Shown: positions 40,653-50,199 of the stretch, in pieces
Layout of the letters: each line of letters opens with the position of its first letter
Numbering within the stretch: position 1 is the stretch's first letter
NCBI GenBank assembly: GCA_000754445.1
Contig: JNSD01000002.1
Coordinates: forward strand, 1-64,000
Reading direction: 5' to 3'
Origin: an actinobacterium acMicro-4
GTDB taxonomy: Bacteria > Actinomycetota > Actinomycetes > Actinomycetales > Microbacteriaceae
Length of the DNA: 64,000 bases
Translations under genes and position numbers: made by a program
Notes under the pieces: generated by a model
Told to the model about the DNA's origin: nothing
What the model saw: the letters and a program-made list of their open reading frames with translations, nothing else
Database searches by the model: none

Positions 40653-42616
40653 ACGAAGCTGCGCAGGATGATGAGCGTCCCTGCGGGGACCTCTTGACCC
40701 ACCGAGGGGTCAACACTGGTGACTCGAGCGAAGGCCTTGGTCCAGTCTTCTTCGGGGAACTCTGATCTGACCTCAACGCGGAACCCCAGAGCTTCGAGTG
40801 TGCGTTTTGCTTCGGCAATGGTGTTGTCAATGACATCCGGGACCTCGATAAGTTCTGGACCACGGGACACCAGAAGCGTGAGGGTGTCGCCTGGCACAAC
40901 AATGCGGGTGTCCCGATCCAGAATCTTGACGACCGATCCTTCGGGGATTGTGTCGGAAAATTCACCATCTCCACCCACGATTCCCAGGAGGCCGATTTCT
41001 TGCAGCACGCGTCTCGCTTCGTCGGCAGAGAGCCCCGTAACATCGGGAATTGGTCCCGCAGACACCACCACGTTGAGAGTGCTGCCGGCCAAGACCTCCG
41101 TGCCGGCGCTCAACGCCACGCCCTCGGCGTTCGCAAGGCGCAGTATTGTTCCGGCGTCAACGAAGTCGTTGAATTCTTCACTGCTGGAACCAACAATGAG
41201 GTTGAGTGCTTCAAATTCGCTGGTCAGATCCTGCAGTGTTTTTCCGGTAACTGCTGGGACACTCACAGGACTCGGGCCCAAGGAGACAATGAGCCTCACG
41301 ACACTGCCCCGGTCCACTGACTCACCGGATGGAGGATTCGTGCCCTTAACGATTCCAGCGGGCAACACCAGGTCAAACTCCTCGAGGACTACCTCAGAGA
41401 CCTCAAGCTCCGCAGAAGTCAGGGTGGCGGTAGCTTCCTCGACACTCAGGCCGCCGACCTCGGGGATCTGGACGGCTCCGCTCACGCCACCCCACCACCA
41501 CGCTGCGGCCCCTCCACCAGTCACCACAGCAACGACGAGGAGTATGACAGCAGTGACTGTGCCAGCGCGGCCCCGACGATTCGCGGTCCGAATGGGCTGC
41601 TGGGGGGCCATGTCGACATCGTCCGGGGGAGGGACGACGGTTGGCTCCAATTCGTCAAACACAGCAGATCGAGGATCAAGAACCTCGGTCTCTTGCATGT
41701 CCAGGGTGGACATCCGCTGAGTCATGGCTACCGTGGCGTTGAGGGCCTGGGTTGCCTGGGTCAATGATTTAGGGCCCAGAAGTCGCTCTAATTCGACCAC
41801 GTGCTCGAGCAGCGCTCGCGCATGAGGGGGCCGGTCATCGGGGGAGCGCTCGCTGCACCACGCCACTACCTCATCGAATTGTGCAGGGATAGCTGGGTTC
41901 TTTGAGCTAGGAGTCGGGACAATATCGTTGGCGTGCTGGTAGGCGATGGTTACTGCTTGGTCGCCCTGGTAGGGCTGTTGGCCGGTGAGCATTTCGAACA
42001 TCATGATGCCGAGCGCGTAGATGTCGCTGCGCACATCGGCGATGCCACGGGAAATTAACTCTGGTGAGAGATAAGCGATGGTGCCAAGGAGCGCCTGTGA
42101 CGTCGCCGTATTGTGACTTGCAGCCCGTGCTAGGCCGAAGTCCGCAATCTTGATTCGCCCGTCATCTGCAAGCAAGACGTTCTCGGGCTTGAGATCGCGG
42201 TGGACAATTCCGGCGGAGTGTGCGGCATCCAGTCCGTACAGAATAGCCTTCACAATGTCGAGGGTTTGAGCCGGGGTGAGCGCGCCAAAATCGTTGAGCA
42301 ATTCGCGCAGTGTTATTCCTGGCAAGTACTCCATCACAATGAATGTGATGGCGCCGTCTTGCCCCTGGTCGAAAACATTAACAATGTTGGGGTGGGCAAG
42401 TCTGGCCGCCTGCCGCGCCTCTTGGATGAAGCGACGCGTGAAATCCTCATCCTCCGCCAGGTGCGGATGCATAATTTTGATTGCCACTGGCCGCTCAAGG
42501 CGTTGATCCATGGCCTCATAGACGGTCGCCATGCCACCTCTGGCAACGCGACGTTCAATGACGTAGCGGCTGTCGATTACCCGGCCGAGTAGCGGGTCAA
42601 TCGTGGGTGCGTCCAT
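40649..42616 (-). CDS. PASTA-domain Ser/Thr protein kinase (PknB/PknL type)
   Basis: VARGGMATVYEAMDQRLERPVAIKIM, GIVHRDLKPENVLLADDGRIKIADFGLAR; TM VTAVILLVVAVVTGGGAAAWWW; about four PASTA repeats. Confidence 0.95.
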   Translation of the reverse strand: MDAPTIDPLLGRVIDSRYVIERRVARGGMATVYEAMDQRLERPVAIKIMHPHLAEDEDFTRRFIQEARQAARLAHPNIVNVFDQGQDGAITFIVMEYLPGITLRELLNDFGALTPAQTLDIVKAILYGLDAAHSAGIVHRDLKPENVLLADDGRIKIADFGLARAASHNTATSQALLGTIAYLSPELISRGIADVRSDIYALGIMMFEMLTGQQPYQGDQAVTIAYQHANDIVPTPSSKNPAIPAQFDEVVAWCSERSPDDRPPHARALLEHVVELERLLGPKSLTQATQALNATVAMTQRMSTLDMQETEVLDPRSAVFDELEPTVVPPPDDVDMAPQQPIRTANRRGRAGTVTAVILLVVAVVTGGGAAAWWWGGVSGAVQIPEVGGLSVEEATATLTSAELEVSEVVLEEFDLVLPAGIVKGTNPPSGESVDRGSVVRLIVSLGPSPVSVPAVTGKTLQDLTSEFEALNLIVGSSSEEFNDFVDAGTILRLANAEGVALSAGTEVLAGSTLNVVVSAGPIPDVTGLSADEARRVLQEIGLLGIVGGDGEFSDTIPEGSVVKILDRDTRIVVPGDTLTLLVSRGPELIEVPDVIDNTIAEAKRTLEALGFRVEVRSEFPEEDWTKAFARVTSVDPSVGQEVPAGTLIILRSFV

Positions 42617-42664
42617 TTAGCCGAGTGTAGGGCGGTATGGCCACCGATACGGGTTGCCACTCCA

Positions 42665-44068
42665 TTAGGTGAGTTCGTACAACCACGCCCAGGCGCTCGG
42701 CTCCCATTTTGCGTACGCCTTGGGGAACGCTGAAATTTGAACGCGTTGGGCAGCCTCGGTGAGTGTCATGCTCTGCCAGTTGGTGATATCCAACAGCCCG
42801 CGGGTCTTTCCCATATTAGGGTTCTGCGGGCCTCCAAAGAACAAGCGGGTTGCGTAGCCCGCATCCATAATCTGTTCAACGCTTCCCCATCCGCTGGAGG
42901 GACGCTGCTGGTAGAGACCTACCGAGTCGCGGTCACCCCAGTTGATGTTGCGAAGCGAGGATTCCTGCATCGCTGTTGCGAGAGCGATAACGATTCCGTA
43001 GTCGGGAACCCCCAGCTCGCGCCCTACCGAAATAATCACCTGCGCGTTGGCTCTGCGCTCATCATTGAGTGGCGTAATCGAACCGGCAACAGGTTGCCCC
43101 ACTCCGCCAGAGGCCGTCGCCTCTGGCGCCGGAGCTGGCGCGGGGTTTGCGGCTGGGGCTTCGGTTGCCAGCACTGCTGGCTTCTTTGGAACATGGACAA
43201 CGATTAATGCTGGCGCTTCAGCCAGAGGGAGGTCTGCGGCGTCGAATGGTACCCCCGTGGATGTGTCGGCCTGAGCGGACTCATCCGTTTCGCTATCGTT
43301 GCGCGTCGAAGCGCTCAGCACGGTTGGCGCGCTCGCAATGACCGGCATCGTGGTCGAAGCTCTCCGCTCCACAGTCGGGCGGGTGGTGCCTGGCACGCTC
43401 AGCATCTGACCGGCGTAGATCGTGGAGTCGGGCTGAAGGCCATTGTGGGCGGTGAGTGCTTCAGCCGAGATTCCCAAACGTCCGGCAATCGTGGTCACGG
43501 TGTCACCCGGGGACACAACATATCCCCCAGCGGCAAGACGGGCTGGAGATCCGGCGCGCTTCTTGGTGGGCTCGGGGCTCAGCTTTAGAATCTGCCCCTC
43601 GTGCACGAGGGAGTTCCAACTCAGACCGTTGAGAGTCAATATGGCAGGGGTGGGAAGCTCAAACGCTTCAGCAATCGAGGAGACCGTGTCGCCCGCCTTG
43701 ACGGTGTAGGTGGCGGGGAGATCTGGTCGAAGGGCGGCGATGATGGAATGCGCTATTGGCAGCATTGCGTGGCTTAATCGCTGGGCGAGGCCGGGGCGCG
43801 TGTCGTCACGGGCATTGCCTGGCTGGAGGGCCGTCATCTCGGTGCCCGTCGCGGTCGGGCCAGCGGGCGCGACACCCACGCCGGCTGCCAAAGTTCCGGT
43901 CATCAAAAACGGCAAGCTGCCGAAAAGAGTCTTACGAATCCCGCCCGAGGTTTTTACCGACGCACGGTCAAAGCGTTGCCTTCGCGGGGTGAGACCCGAC
44001 AACACAACGTACTCCAGGGAATCCACGGGCGCCTCGGCGCTGCGGGGGGAGTGGTCTGCGTCAGGCAT
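42665..44068 (-). CDS. LysM-repeat secreted protein with lytic-transglycosylase-like C-terminal region
   Basis: Two LysM units (YTVKAGDTVSSIAEAFELPTPAILTLNGL; YVVSPGDTVTTIAGRLGISAEALTAHNGL); C-term IALATAMQESSLRNINWGDRDSVGLYQQRPSSGWG. Confidence 0.9.
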   Translation of the reverse strand: MPDADHSPRSAEAPVDSLEYVVLSGLTPRRQRFDRASVKTSGGIRKTLFGSLPFLMTGTLAAGVGVAPAGPTATGTEMTALQPGNARDDTRPGLAQRLSHAMLPIAHSIIAALRPDLPATYTVKAGDTVSSIAEAFELPTPAILTLNGLSWNSLVHEGQILKLSPEPTKKRAGSPARLAAGGYVVSPGDTVTTIAGRLGISAEALTAHNGLQPDSTIYAGQMLSVPGTTRPTVERRASTTMPVIASAPTVLSASTRNDSETDESAQADTSTGVPFDAADLPLAEAPALIVVHVPKKPAVLATEAPAANPAPAPAPEATASGGVGQPVAGSITPLNDERRANAQVIISVGRELGVPDYGIVIALATAMQESSLRNINWGDRDSVGLYQQRPSSGWGSVEQIMDAGYATRLFFGGPQNPNMGKTRGLLDITNWQSMTLTEAAQRVQISAFPKAYAKWEPSAWAWLYELT

Positions 44069-44255
44069 GGCTCTTATCGTCGCGTGAAAGGGGCGTTATC
44101 GCCGGGGGGCGCTCCGTATCTACGCTGTCACAGGTTTAGAGTCGAGTCAACCATTGTGACGTGTGTGGTTGCAGTTTACATATTCGTAACATAACGTGAA
44201 GGGCTCTGACGACTGCCCGGTATCGCTTGGCCCCGGGGCATGGCACTCTAGAGAT

Positions 44256-44597
44256 GTGACAGATCAGATCGACGCGGTGTGGCTCACCGTCCCCGAGGTG
44301 TGCGAGCGGCTCGGGCTTACTCCTGGCAAAGTGCACCGGCTTGTCGAAGATCGCGCTCTGCTCGGAACCAAAATTGAGGGCATCTTTAGGATTCCCGAGG
44401 TTTTCCTTGATGGCGGAGAGCCTCTCAAGGATCTGCGGGGCACGGTCGTTGTGCTTCTCGATGGTGGTTTTACTGATGATGATGCGACCCGGTGGTTGCT
44501 AGAGCACAACGACGCACTGGCTGTGGCGCCGATTGACGCTTTGCGCTCTGGGCGCAAGAGCGAAGTCCGCAGGCTTGCTCAGACCCTCGCGCTGTAG
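44256..44597 (+). CDS. Rv2175c-family DNA-binding protein
   Basis: VWLTVPEVCERLGLTPGKVHRLVEDRALLGTKIEGIFRIPEVFL; GTG start at 44256; syntenic with idsA/kinase/aroG as in M. tuberculosis. Confidence 0.85.
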   Translation: MTDQIDAVWLTVPEVCERLGLTPGKVHRLVEDRALLGTKIEGIFRIPEVFLDGGEPLKDLRGTVVVLLDGGFTDDDATRWLLEHNDALAVAPIDALRSGRKSEVRRLAQTLAL

Positions 44598-44607
44598 TCG
44601 GAAGGCA

Positions 44608-45723
44608 CTAGGCCTGACGTTGAGTCACGGCTTCGGCAAGCCGGGTAAGTTCTGCTGTGGCACCGGGTGACCAGTGGGCCCCGCGCAAAGCATCCATGGC
44701 CTGGCTGACATAGTCCGAGATCATGGCCTCAATCTTCTCGAGCGCACCTGTTGCCTGGAGCGTCTCTTGCATGACTTCGATTTGCTCGCCGGAGAGAGAG
44801 CGGTCACCCAGCATTTCGTTGAAAACTGTCTTTGCTCCGGTGGGCATTGCCGCTTCAGCGAGCGCAATGAGCACGGTGCGCTTGCCCTCACGCAAATCAT
44901 CACCGGAGGGTTTGCCGGTGACCTCTGAGTTACCAAACACTCCAAGAACGTCATCGCGCAGCTGGAACGCTATACCCAGAGGCAAACCGAACGCGCTCAA
45001 GGCACCGAGTTTCGAGGTACTGGCACCGGCGAGCGACGCTCCAATCAGTAAAGGGGCCTCCATGCTGTATTTCGCTGATTTGTAGGTGACTACCCTGAGC
45101 GCGCGTTCGAGGCGCTCTGCCTGGCTCGAGTGCAGCCAGGCCGCCTCTTCGTGGATGTCTAGGTACTGACCGACCGTGACTTCTTGGCGCATCCTGGAGA
45201 ATTCTGCACGTGTAGCCAGCGTGATTGCCGGGGAGTCGATCGCGGCAAGGGCTTGGTTCAGAAGGTCGTCACTCCAGGCCAAGAGAAGATCGCCAACCAG
45301 CAATGCTGTTGATTGCCCGAAGTGTTCCGAGCCTCCTGCATAGGAGCGCTCCCGGTGAATAGTCTCGAAGGCGCGGTGCGCCGCGGGCTTGCCACGTCTG
45401 GTATCGGAATTGTCCATGATGTCGTCGTGCACGAGAGCCGCGGCATGGAAAACCTCGAGCGATAGTGCCAGTGAAATAACGGCGTCGAGATCATCGACGG
45501 TTTCAGCACCCAAGCCTGGGTCAAGTTCGCTCGTACTACCTGCGCGCCAACCCCAATAGCAAAAGCGAGCACGGAAGCGTTTGCCCGTAGCCAACATGCC
45601 TCGGGTGTACTCCATGATGTGCAGCAGGTCGGGGGAGATGGCCTCGAGCTCACTAGCGCGGGAATCCAGGAAACTGGCGAGGCGAGTGTCGACAAGGTCG
45701 ACAAGCTTGATCGGCTCTGACAC
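44608..45723 (-). CDS. Polyprenyl diphosphate synthase (IdsA-like)
   Basis: ALVHDDIMDNSDTRRGKPAAHR (first Asp-rich motif), FQLRDDVLGVFGN (second Asp-rich motif). Confidence 0.93.
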   Translation of the reverse strand: MSEPIKLVDLVDTRLASFLDSRASELEAISPDLLHIMEYTRGMLATGKRFRARFCYWGWRAGSTSELDPGLGAETVDDLDAVISLALSLEVFHAAALVHDDIMDNSDTRRGKPAAHRAFETIHRERSYAGGSEHFGQSTALLVGDLLLAWSDDLLNQALAAIDSPAITLATRAEFSRMRQEVTVGQYLDIHEEAAWLHSSQAERLERALRVVTYKSAKYSMEAPLLIGASLAGASTSKLGALSAFGLPLGIAFQLRDDVLGVFGNSEVTGKPSGDDLREGKRTVLIALAEAAMPTGAKTVFNEMLGDRSLSGEQIEVMQETLQATGALEKIEAMISDYVSQAMDALRGAHWSPGATAELTRLAEAVTQRQA

Positions 45724-45791
45724 AGACCTAGCCTATCCTCAGGAAAACTGCGTACACTCATAGTTACTTGAATACACGCCTGGAGGCGACT

Positions 45792-46166
45792 ATGGCACTG
45801 TCTGAACGTGAGCAGCGTCTGCTCGAAGAGATGGAGCGCAACCTCTATAACAATGAGGCTGACGTCGTGACGACCCTCGGCGTGTCCAGAAACCTCAACT
45901 ATCGAGCGGTGGCCATCGGTGCCATTGTCGCTCTGGGTGGGCTCATCACCATGCTCCTCGGTGTCAATTCTGATCTCACCGTCGTGGGCATCGTCGGTTT
46001 TGCAATCATGTTCACCGGGGTGATGGTGGCAGTTGCTATCCCGGGTAAGCCAGTCGAGGGCCGCTCCGGTTCTCCTGCGCGTAAATCGCCATCTGGCTCG
46101 GGCGGGAGTTTCATGGATCAGATGAACCAGCGGTGGGAGCGCCGTAACAACGGCGAACCTCTTTAA
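45792..46166 (+). CDS. DUF3040 membrane protein
   Basis: MALSEREQRLLEEMERNLYNNEAD typical N-terminus, then two TM segments; commonly upstream of mraZ in actinobacteria. Confidence 0.88.
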   Translation: MALSEREQRLLEEMERNLYNNEADVVTTLGVSRNLNYRAVAIGAIVALGGLITMLLGVNSDLTVVGIVGFAIMFTGVMVAVAIPGKPVEGRSGSPARKSPSGSGGSFMDQMNQRWERRNNGEPL

Positions 46167-46205
46167 GTCCCCAGTGGAGGGATAGAGCCCTCCACTTGAG
46201 TGTTC

Positions 46206-46236
46206 GAAAAACCGGCCTTCGGGCCGGTTTTTGTCG
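46206..46236 (+). terminator. Rho-independent terminator between the DUF3040 gene and mraZ
   Basis: aaaaccggcc-ttc-gggccggtttttg. Confidence 0.88.
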
Positions 46237-46293
46237 TTAAAGCCCGGCATTACAGCGATGTGGGCGTGGAGACACGTGCGCAAACTTTTCCAA

Positions 46294-46340
46294 AAAAAGG
46301 CACAAAGTGGTGAATTTTGGAGCAAAGTGGAGTAGAGTGG
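46294..46340 (+). promoter_or_regulatory. MraZ operator array: 10-bp period repeats
   Basis: AAAAAGG cac AAAGTGG tga ATTTTGG agc AAAGTGG agt AGAGTGG, 44 bp upstream of the mraZ ATG; matches the AAAGTG/TGG-type spaced repeats known for MraZ. Confidence 0.8.
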
Positions 46341-46383
46341 TGCGCATCCTCAAGTACGGCCGGATACGAAAGGAGGGGCTGGT

Positions 46384-46815
46384 ATGTTCCTGGGCACCCA
46401 CGCCCCCAAGCTCGACGACAAGGGTCGAGTCATCCTTCCGGCACGATTCCGCGACGAACTCGCCAACGGTTTGGTTCTTACCAGGGGTCAAGAGAGATGC
46501 ATCTACGTCTTCACCAGCAAAGACTTCGACGCCCACGTTGAGCGCCTGCGAGAGGCTCCACTAACCAGCAAGGCTGGGCGCGACTTTCTTCGACTCTTTC
46601 TCTCGGGGGCGAGTTTTGAAATTCCGGACAAGCAGAACCGTGTGACCATTCCTCCGGCCTTGCGCGACTATGCCGGCTTGGAGCGCGACCTCACGGTCAT
46701 CGGTGCGGGTAACCGCGCCGAGATCTGGTCGGGGGCCGCATGGCAGTCCTACTACGAAGACCGCGAGCAAGCTTTCTCCGAAACCGAGGAGGAGGTGATT
46801 CCGGGACTCCTCTAG
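46384..46815 (+). CDS. mraZ: Transcriptional regulator MraZ
   Basis: [65 protein letters not shown]. Confidence 0.95.
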   Translation: MFLGTHAPKLDDKGRVILPARFRDELANGLVLTRGQERCIYVFTSKDFDAHVERLREAPLTSKAGRDFLRLFLSGASFEIPDKQNRVTIPPALRDYAGLERDLTVIGAGNRAEIWSGAAWQSYYEDREQAFSETEEEVIPGLL

Positions 46816-46923
46816 CTCCGATTTTTCGACTCCCCTCCGTTGGCCCCTGGGACACCTTCCCCGGCTCCAGGTTCATCACACGGATGGGAATCCGAAAACC
46901 GGATCTGGTGGACAGGGCACATC

Positions 46924-47883
46924 ATGATCGCCACCTATCACCACATCCCAGTCCTGCGCGAGCGCGCTCGTGAACTCTTAGCGCCGGCACTTGGTGGCGC
47001 ATCGCCGCTGCTGGTCGATGCGACGCTCGGGCTCAGCGGCCACACCGAATCGTTCCTGGAGGCCCTCCCTCGCCTGCGGGTGCTGGGTATAGATCGCGAC
47101 CAGGAAGCTCTCGAGTACTCGAGGACTCGTCTTGCCCCCTACGCAAGCCGGGTGAGCTTTGCTAAGGCACGCTACGACGAACTCGGTCGCGTGCTCGATG
47201 AACTCTTCCCCGGGCAAGAACCGGATGCGTTTCTTTTCGACCTTGGCGTCTCGTCCTTGCACTTGGATAAGCCAGAGCGGGGATTCTCATACTCCGTGGA
47301 CGCCCCGCTGGACATGCGCATGGACACCAGCGATGAGCTGAGCGCGGCTGACGTGCTTGCCCAGTACGACAAGCGCCAGCTCGCAGATATTTTCCGTCGC
47401 TATGGCGATGAGAAGTTGGCAGCCCGATATGCCGCGGCCATTATCGATGCCCGCGCCATCGAGCCGTTGCTTCGAACGAGCCAGCTAGTAGATGTTCTAC
47501 AGCGCGCAACTCCCTACGCCCTCAAGGACAAGGGCCACCCGGCCAAGCGTGTTTTTCAAGCGCTTCGGATTGAAGTCAACCGTGAGCTCGACTCTTGGGC
47601 CACCGCGTTGCCCCAGGCCCTCGACCGCCTCGCTGTGGGCGGGCGCATCGTCGTGATGTCGTATCAGTCCGGGGAGGACCGACTCACCAAACAAGAGCTC
47701 CACCGTCGCTGTCACACCACGGCTCCTCTCGGGCTTCCTCGAGAACTCCCCGAGCACCGTGCACAGTTCACCGAACTTGTCCGCGGTGCCGAGATGGCAA
47801 CCCCTGAAGAAGTAATAACTAACCCTCGCTCAGCATCGGTTCGCCTTCGGGCAGCCGAAAAACTTAGAAAGGTGACCCAATGA
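46924..47883 (+). CDS. rsmH: 16S rRNA (cytosine-N4) methyltransferase RsmH
   Basis: HIPVLRERARELL; VDATLGLSGHTESFLE; FLFDLGVSSLHLDKPERGFSYSVDAPLDMRMD; start ATG 46924. Confidence 0.94.
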   Translation: MIATYHHIPVLRERARELLAPALGGASPLLVDATLGLSGHTESFLEALPRLRVLGIDRDQEALEYSRTRLAPYASRVSFAKARYDELGRVLDELFPGQEPDAFLFDLGVSSLHLDKPERGFSYSVDAPLDMRMDTSDELSAADVLAQYDKRQLADIFRRYGDEKLAARYAAAIIDARAIEPLLRTSQLVDVLQRATPYALKDKGHPAKRVFQALRIEVNRELDSWATALPQALDRLAVGGRIVVMSYQSGEDRLTKQELHRRCHTTAPLGLPRELPEHRAQFTELVRGAEMATPEEVITNPRSASVRLRAAEKLRKVTQ

Positions 47884-48437
47884 GCGTCCTCACGGTTAAG
47901 GCAACCTCCAAGGCTCGAGAGTCGGTGGCGACACTGGTGGGGATTTTCGCAATCCTCGCGGTGCAACTCATCCTCTCCATAGCACTCTCTGGTGGCGCCT
48001 ATGAGATTGCGTCCCTCAAGGGTGAAATGCGTAACACCGAGCAGAAACGTCAGATGGTGGCAGAGGACATCAACGCTCTGATTGCTCCCGACACTCTCGC
48101 CGGCCTTGCCACCTCGATGGGGATGGTTGCCGACAACAACCCCGCGTATTTGCGTCTGTCTGATTCCAGCGTCGTCGGCGAAGCTCAACCCGCTACCGCC
48201 GATTCTGGCCAAGCGGTATACCCGGTGACTGCTGGCAGCGAAGACGTTACCCCGCCAGCGATCATTGCTGCGGTCTACGAATCCTTAACCTCACCTCAGG
48301 AAATCAGCCCCGAGGTGCCCACAAAACCCGTCTCCACCCAAGCCCCGGTGGCAACACCGGTTGCGCCAAGCGAACCCACCCCGGCTCCCACCGCCCCGCG
48401 ATTTGGCGGCTCGATTCCCTCACCGACCACTAGGTAA
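47880..48437 (+). CDS. FtsL-like division protein
   Basis: Position between rsmH and ftsI; single TM, coiled-coil EIASLKGEMRNTEQKRQMVAEDINALIAP, Pro-rich tail. Confidence 0.7.
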   Translation: MSVLTVKATSKARESVATLVGIFAILAVQLILSIALSGGAYEIASLKGEMRNTEQKRQMVAEDINALIAPDTLAGLATSMGMVADNNPAYLRLSDSSVVGEAQPATADSGQAVYPVTAGSEDVTPPAIIAAVYESLTSPQEISPEVPTKPVSTQAPVATPVAPSEPTPAPTAPRFGGSIPSPTTR

Positions 48438-48439
48438 CT

Positions 48440-50182
48440 ATGTATCACCAACGTATGTCTGGGCGCCGCGTGGCTTTTGCTCTCGCGACGGTGATGGTGG
48501 TCTCCCTCGTTTTTGTGGGACGCCTCGTTGACGTTCAAATCGTTCGAGCGGCTGAACTTCAGGAGCAATCGCTCCAAGTCCGCACAACGAGCGAGACGCT
48601 CTGGGCATCCCGAGGCTCCATTGTTGATCAGTTCGGTAACGACCTAGCCCTTGATGTCGACCGCTATGACATCAGCGCAAACCCCTCAAAAGTCAGCGAC
48701 TTCCGACGGGCCGGCGTAGTTGTTCCGCTAGCCCAAGCGGTGGCCGAGATTGCCCAGGTGACGGGTGCCAACTATGACCAGATGCTCTCTGCCATCTCGG
48801 CGGACCCCACTGTGCAGTTCACCTACCTGGTCAAAGGTGTGACCCCGGAAGCAAAAGATGCGCTGAGAGAGTTGGACATTCCGTGGCTGCAAATCGATCT
48901 CATCCGGGAGAGGATTTATCCCTTCGGACCCGTCACCGCAAACCTCACCGGAATGTTGGGCCGCGACGAACCCCTCGGTGGGGTGGAGCTAGCCGAAGAC
49001 GACTGCTTGATGGCCCAGAACGGGTTTGCTACCTATCAACAGGGTGCTGACGGGGTCAGGCTGCCAGGAACCACCACTCTGGTCGAGCAACCCATTCACG
49101 GCGGAACCGCGCATCTCACCATCGATAGTGACCTGCAGTGGTATGTCCTTCAGCAGTTGGCGGAGCACGGAGGCAGACTCCAAGCGCAGCAGGCAAGCGC
49201 GATTGTTGTGAGGGTCAGCGATGGCCACATTCTGGCCGCAGCGGATTGGCCGACCTTCGACCCCAATGACTTCAGCGATGCGCCCCCCGAGCACATGGGT
49301 GCGAGGACCTTCAGCGCCCCGTACGAGCCGGGATCGATTATGAAGTCCATGGGTGTCGCCATGCTCATTGATGCTGGCCACACCAGCGTCTCCGATCGCA
49401 TCGTCGCTCCCGGTTTTTACAACATCGGGTCCGGACGCTTCATCAAAAACATGCTGGTCTCTGATGCCCGGCAGCTCACGACCGCAGGTGTCCTTCAAAC
49501 CTCCTCCAATACCGGTATGGCGGTGCTCGGCGAGCGGATGCCCCAGCAACAGGCGTACGACTACTTCCGGGCCTTTGGCTTTGGAGAGAAAACTGCAGTG
49601 GATTTCCTTGGTGAATCACGCGGGGTTCTGAGGACTCCCGAGGATCATGACCCCTTCACTCGCTTCGCCCAGCTCTATGGTCAGGGCATCTCGGTCACCG
49701 CAGCGCAGATGGCTGGCGCATATCAAGCGCTCGCCAATGATGGAGTTCGTCTACCACTTCGCCTCTATGACGGATGCACCACGAGCCTCGGTGAGTTCAT
49801 CGAGGCACCCGTGGCAGAACCTATTCAGGTCGTCTCAGCCTCGGCTGCTCGCCAGACCGTAAATATTCTTGAGGCTGTGGTTACCCAGAGTGCACTGCGC
49901 CCCGTCCTGGAAATCCCCGGCTATCGGGTTGCAGCCAAGACCGGAACGGCCGAGATTGCCACCGCAAGCGGCTATGGTTCCGAGCGTGTCATTTCCCTGG
50001 CTGGTATGGCACCGGCAGAGGATCCCGAATACGTGGTTTTGGTCTCCTTCTACAAGCCCCAGAGCTCGAAGGTCTCCTCGGCTGCGGCGCCGGCGTTCAC
50101 AGATCTGATGTCCCATGTCTTGAAGCACTACCGCGTCGCGCCCTCGAGCGAACCAGCTGTCGTGCCCCCGCTAACCTGGTAG
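48440..50182 (+). CDS. ftsI: Division transpeptidase FtsI (PBP3)
   Basis: SxxK in YEPGSIMKSMGVAML; SSN in LQTSSNTGM; KTG in RVAAKTGTAEI. Confidence 0.94.
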   Translation: MYHQRMSGRRVAFALATVMVVSLVFVGRLVDVQIVRAAELQEQSLQVRTTSETLWASRGSIVDQFGNDLALDVDRYDISANPSKVSDFRRAGVVVPLAQAVAEIAQVTGANYDQMLSAISADPTVQFTYLVKGVTPEAKDALRELDIPWLQIDLIRERIYPFGPVTANLTGMLGRDEPLGGVELAEDDCLMAQNGFATYQQGADGVRLPGTTTLVEQPIHGGTAHLTIDSDLQWYVLQQLAEHGGRLQAQQASAIVVRVSDGHILAAADWPTFDPNDFSDAPPEHMGARTFSAPYEPGSIMKSMGVAMLIDAGHTSVSDRIVAPGFYNIGSGRFIKNMLVSDARQLTTAGVLQTSSNTGMAVLGERMPQQQAYDYFRAFGFGEKTAVDFLGESRGVLRTPEDHDPFTRFAQLYGQGISVTAAQMAGAYQALANDGVRLPLRLYDGCTTSLGEFIEAPVAEPIQVVSASAARQTVNILEAVVTQSALRPVLEIPGYRVAAKTGTAEIATASGYGSERVISLAGMAPAEDPEYVVLVSFYKPQSSKVSSAAAPAFTDLMSHVLKHYRVAPSSEPAVVPPLTW

Positions 50183-50199
50183 GGGTCCCCGGTGGGTCG

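Noticed and set aside
40649-42616. PASTA kinase as something novel
   Set aside because: Standard PknB/PknL-type architecture and actinobacterial synteny with Rv2175c, idsA and aroG.
45258-46325. 355-aa minus-strand ORF
   Set aside because: Overlaps idsA in another frame, the DUF3040 gene and the terminator; not coding-like.
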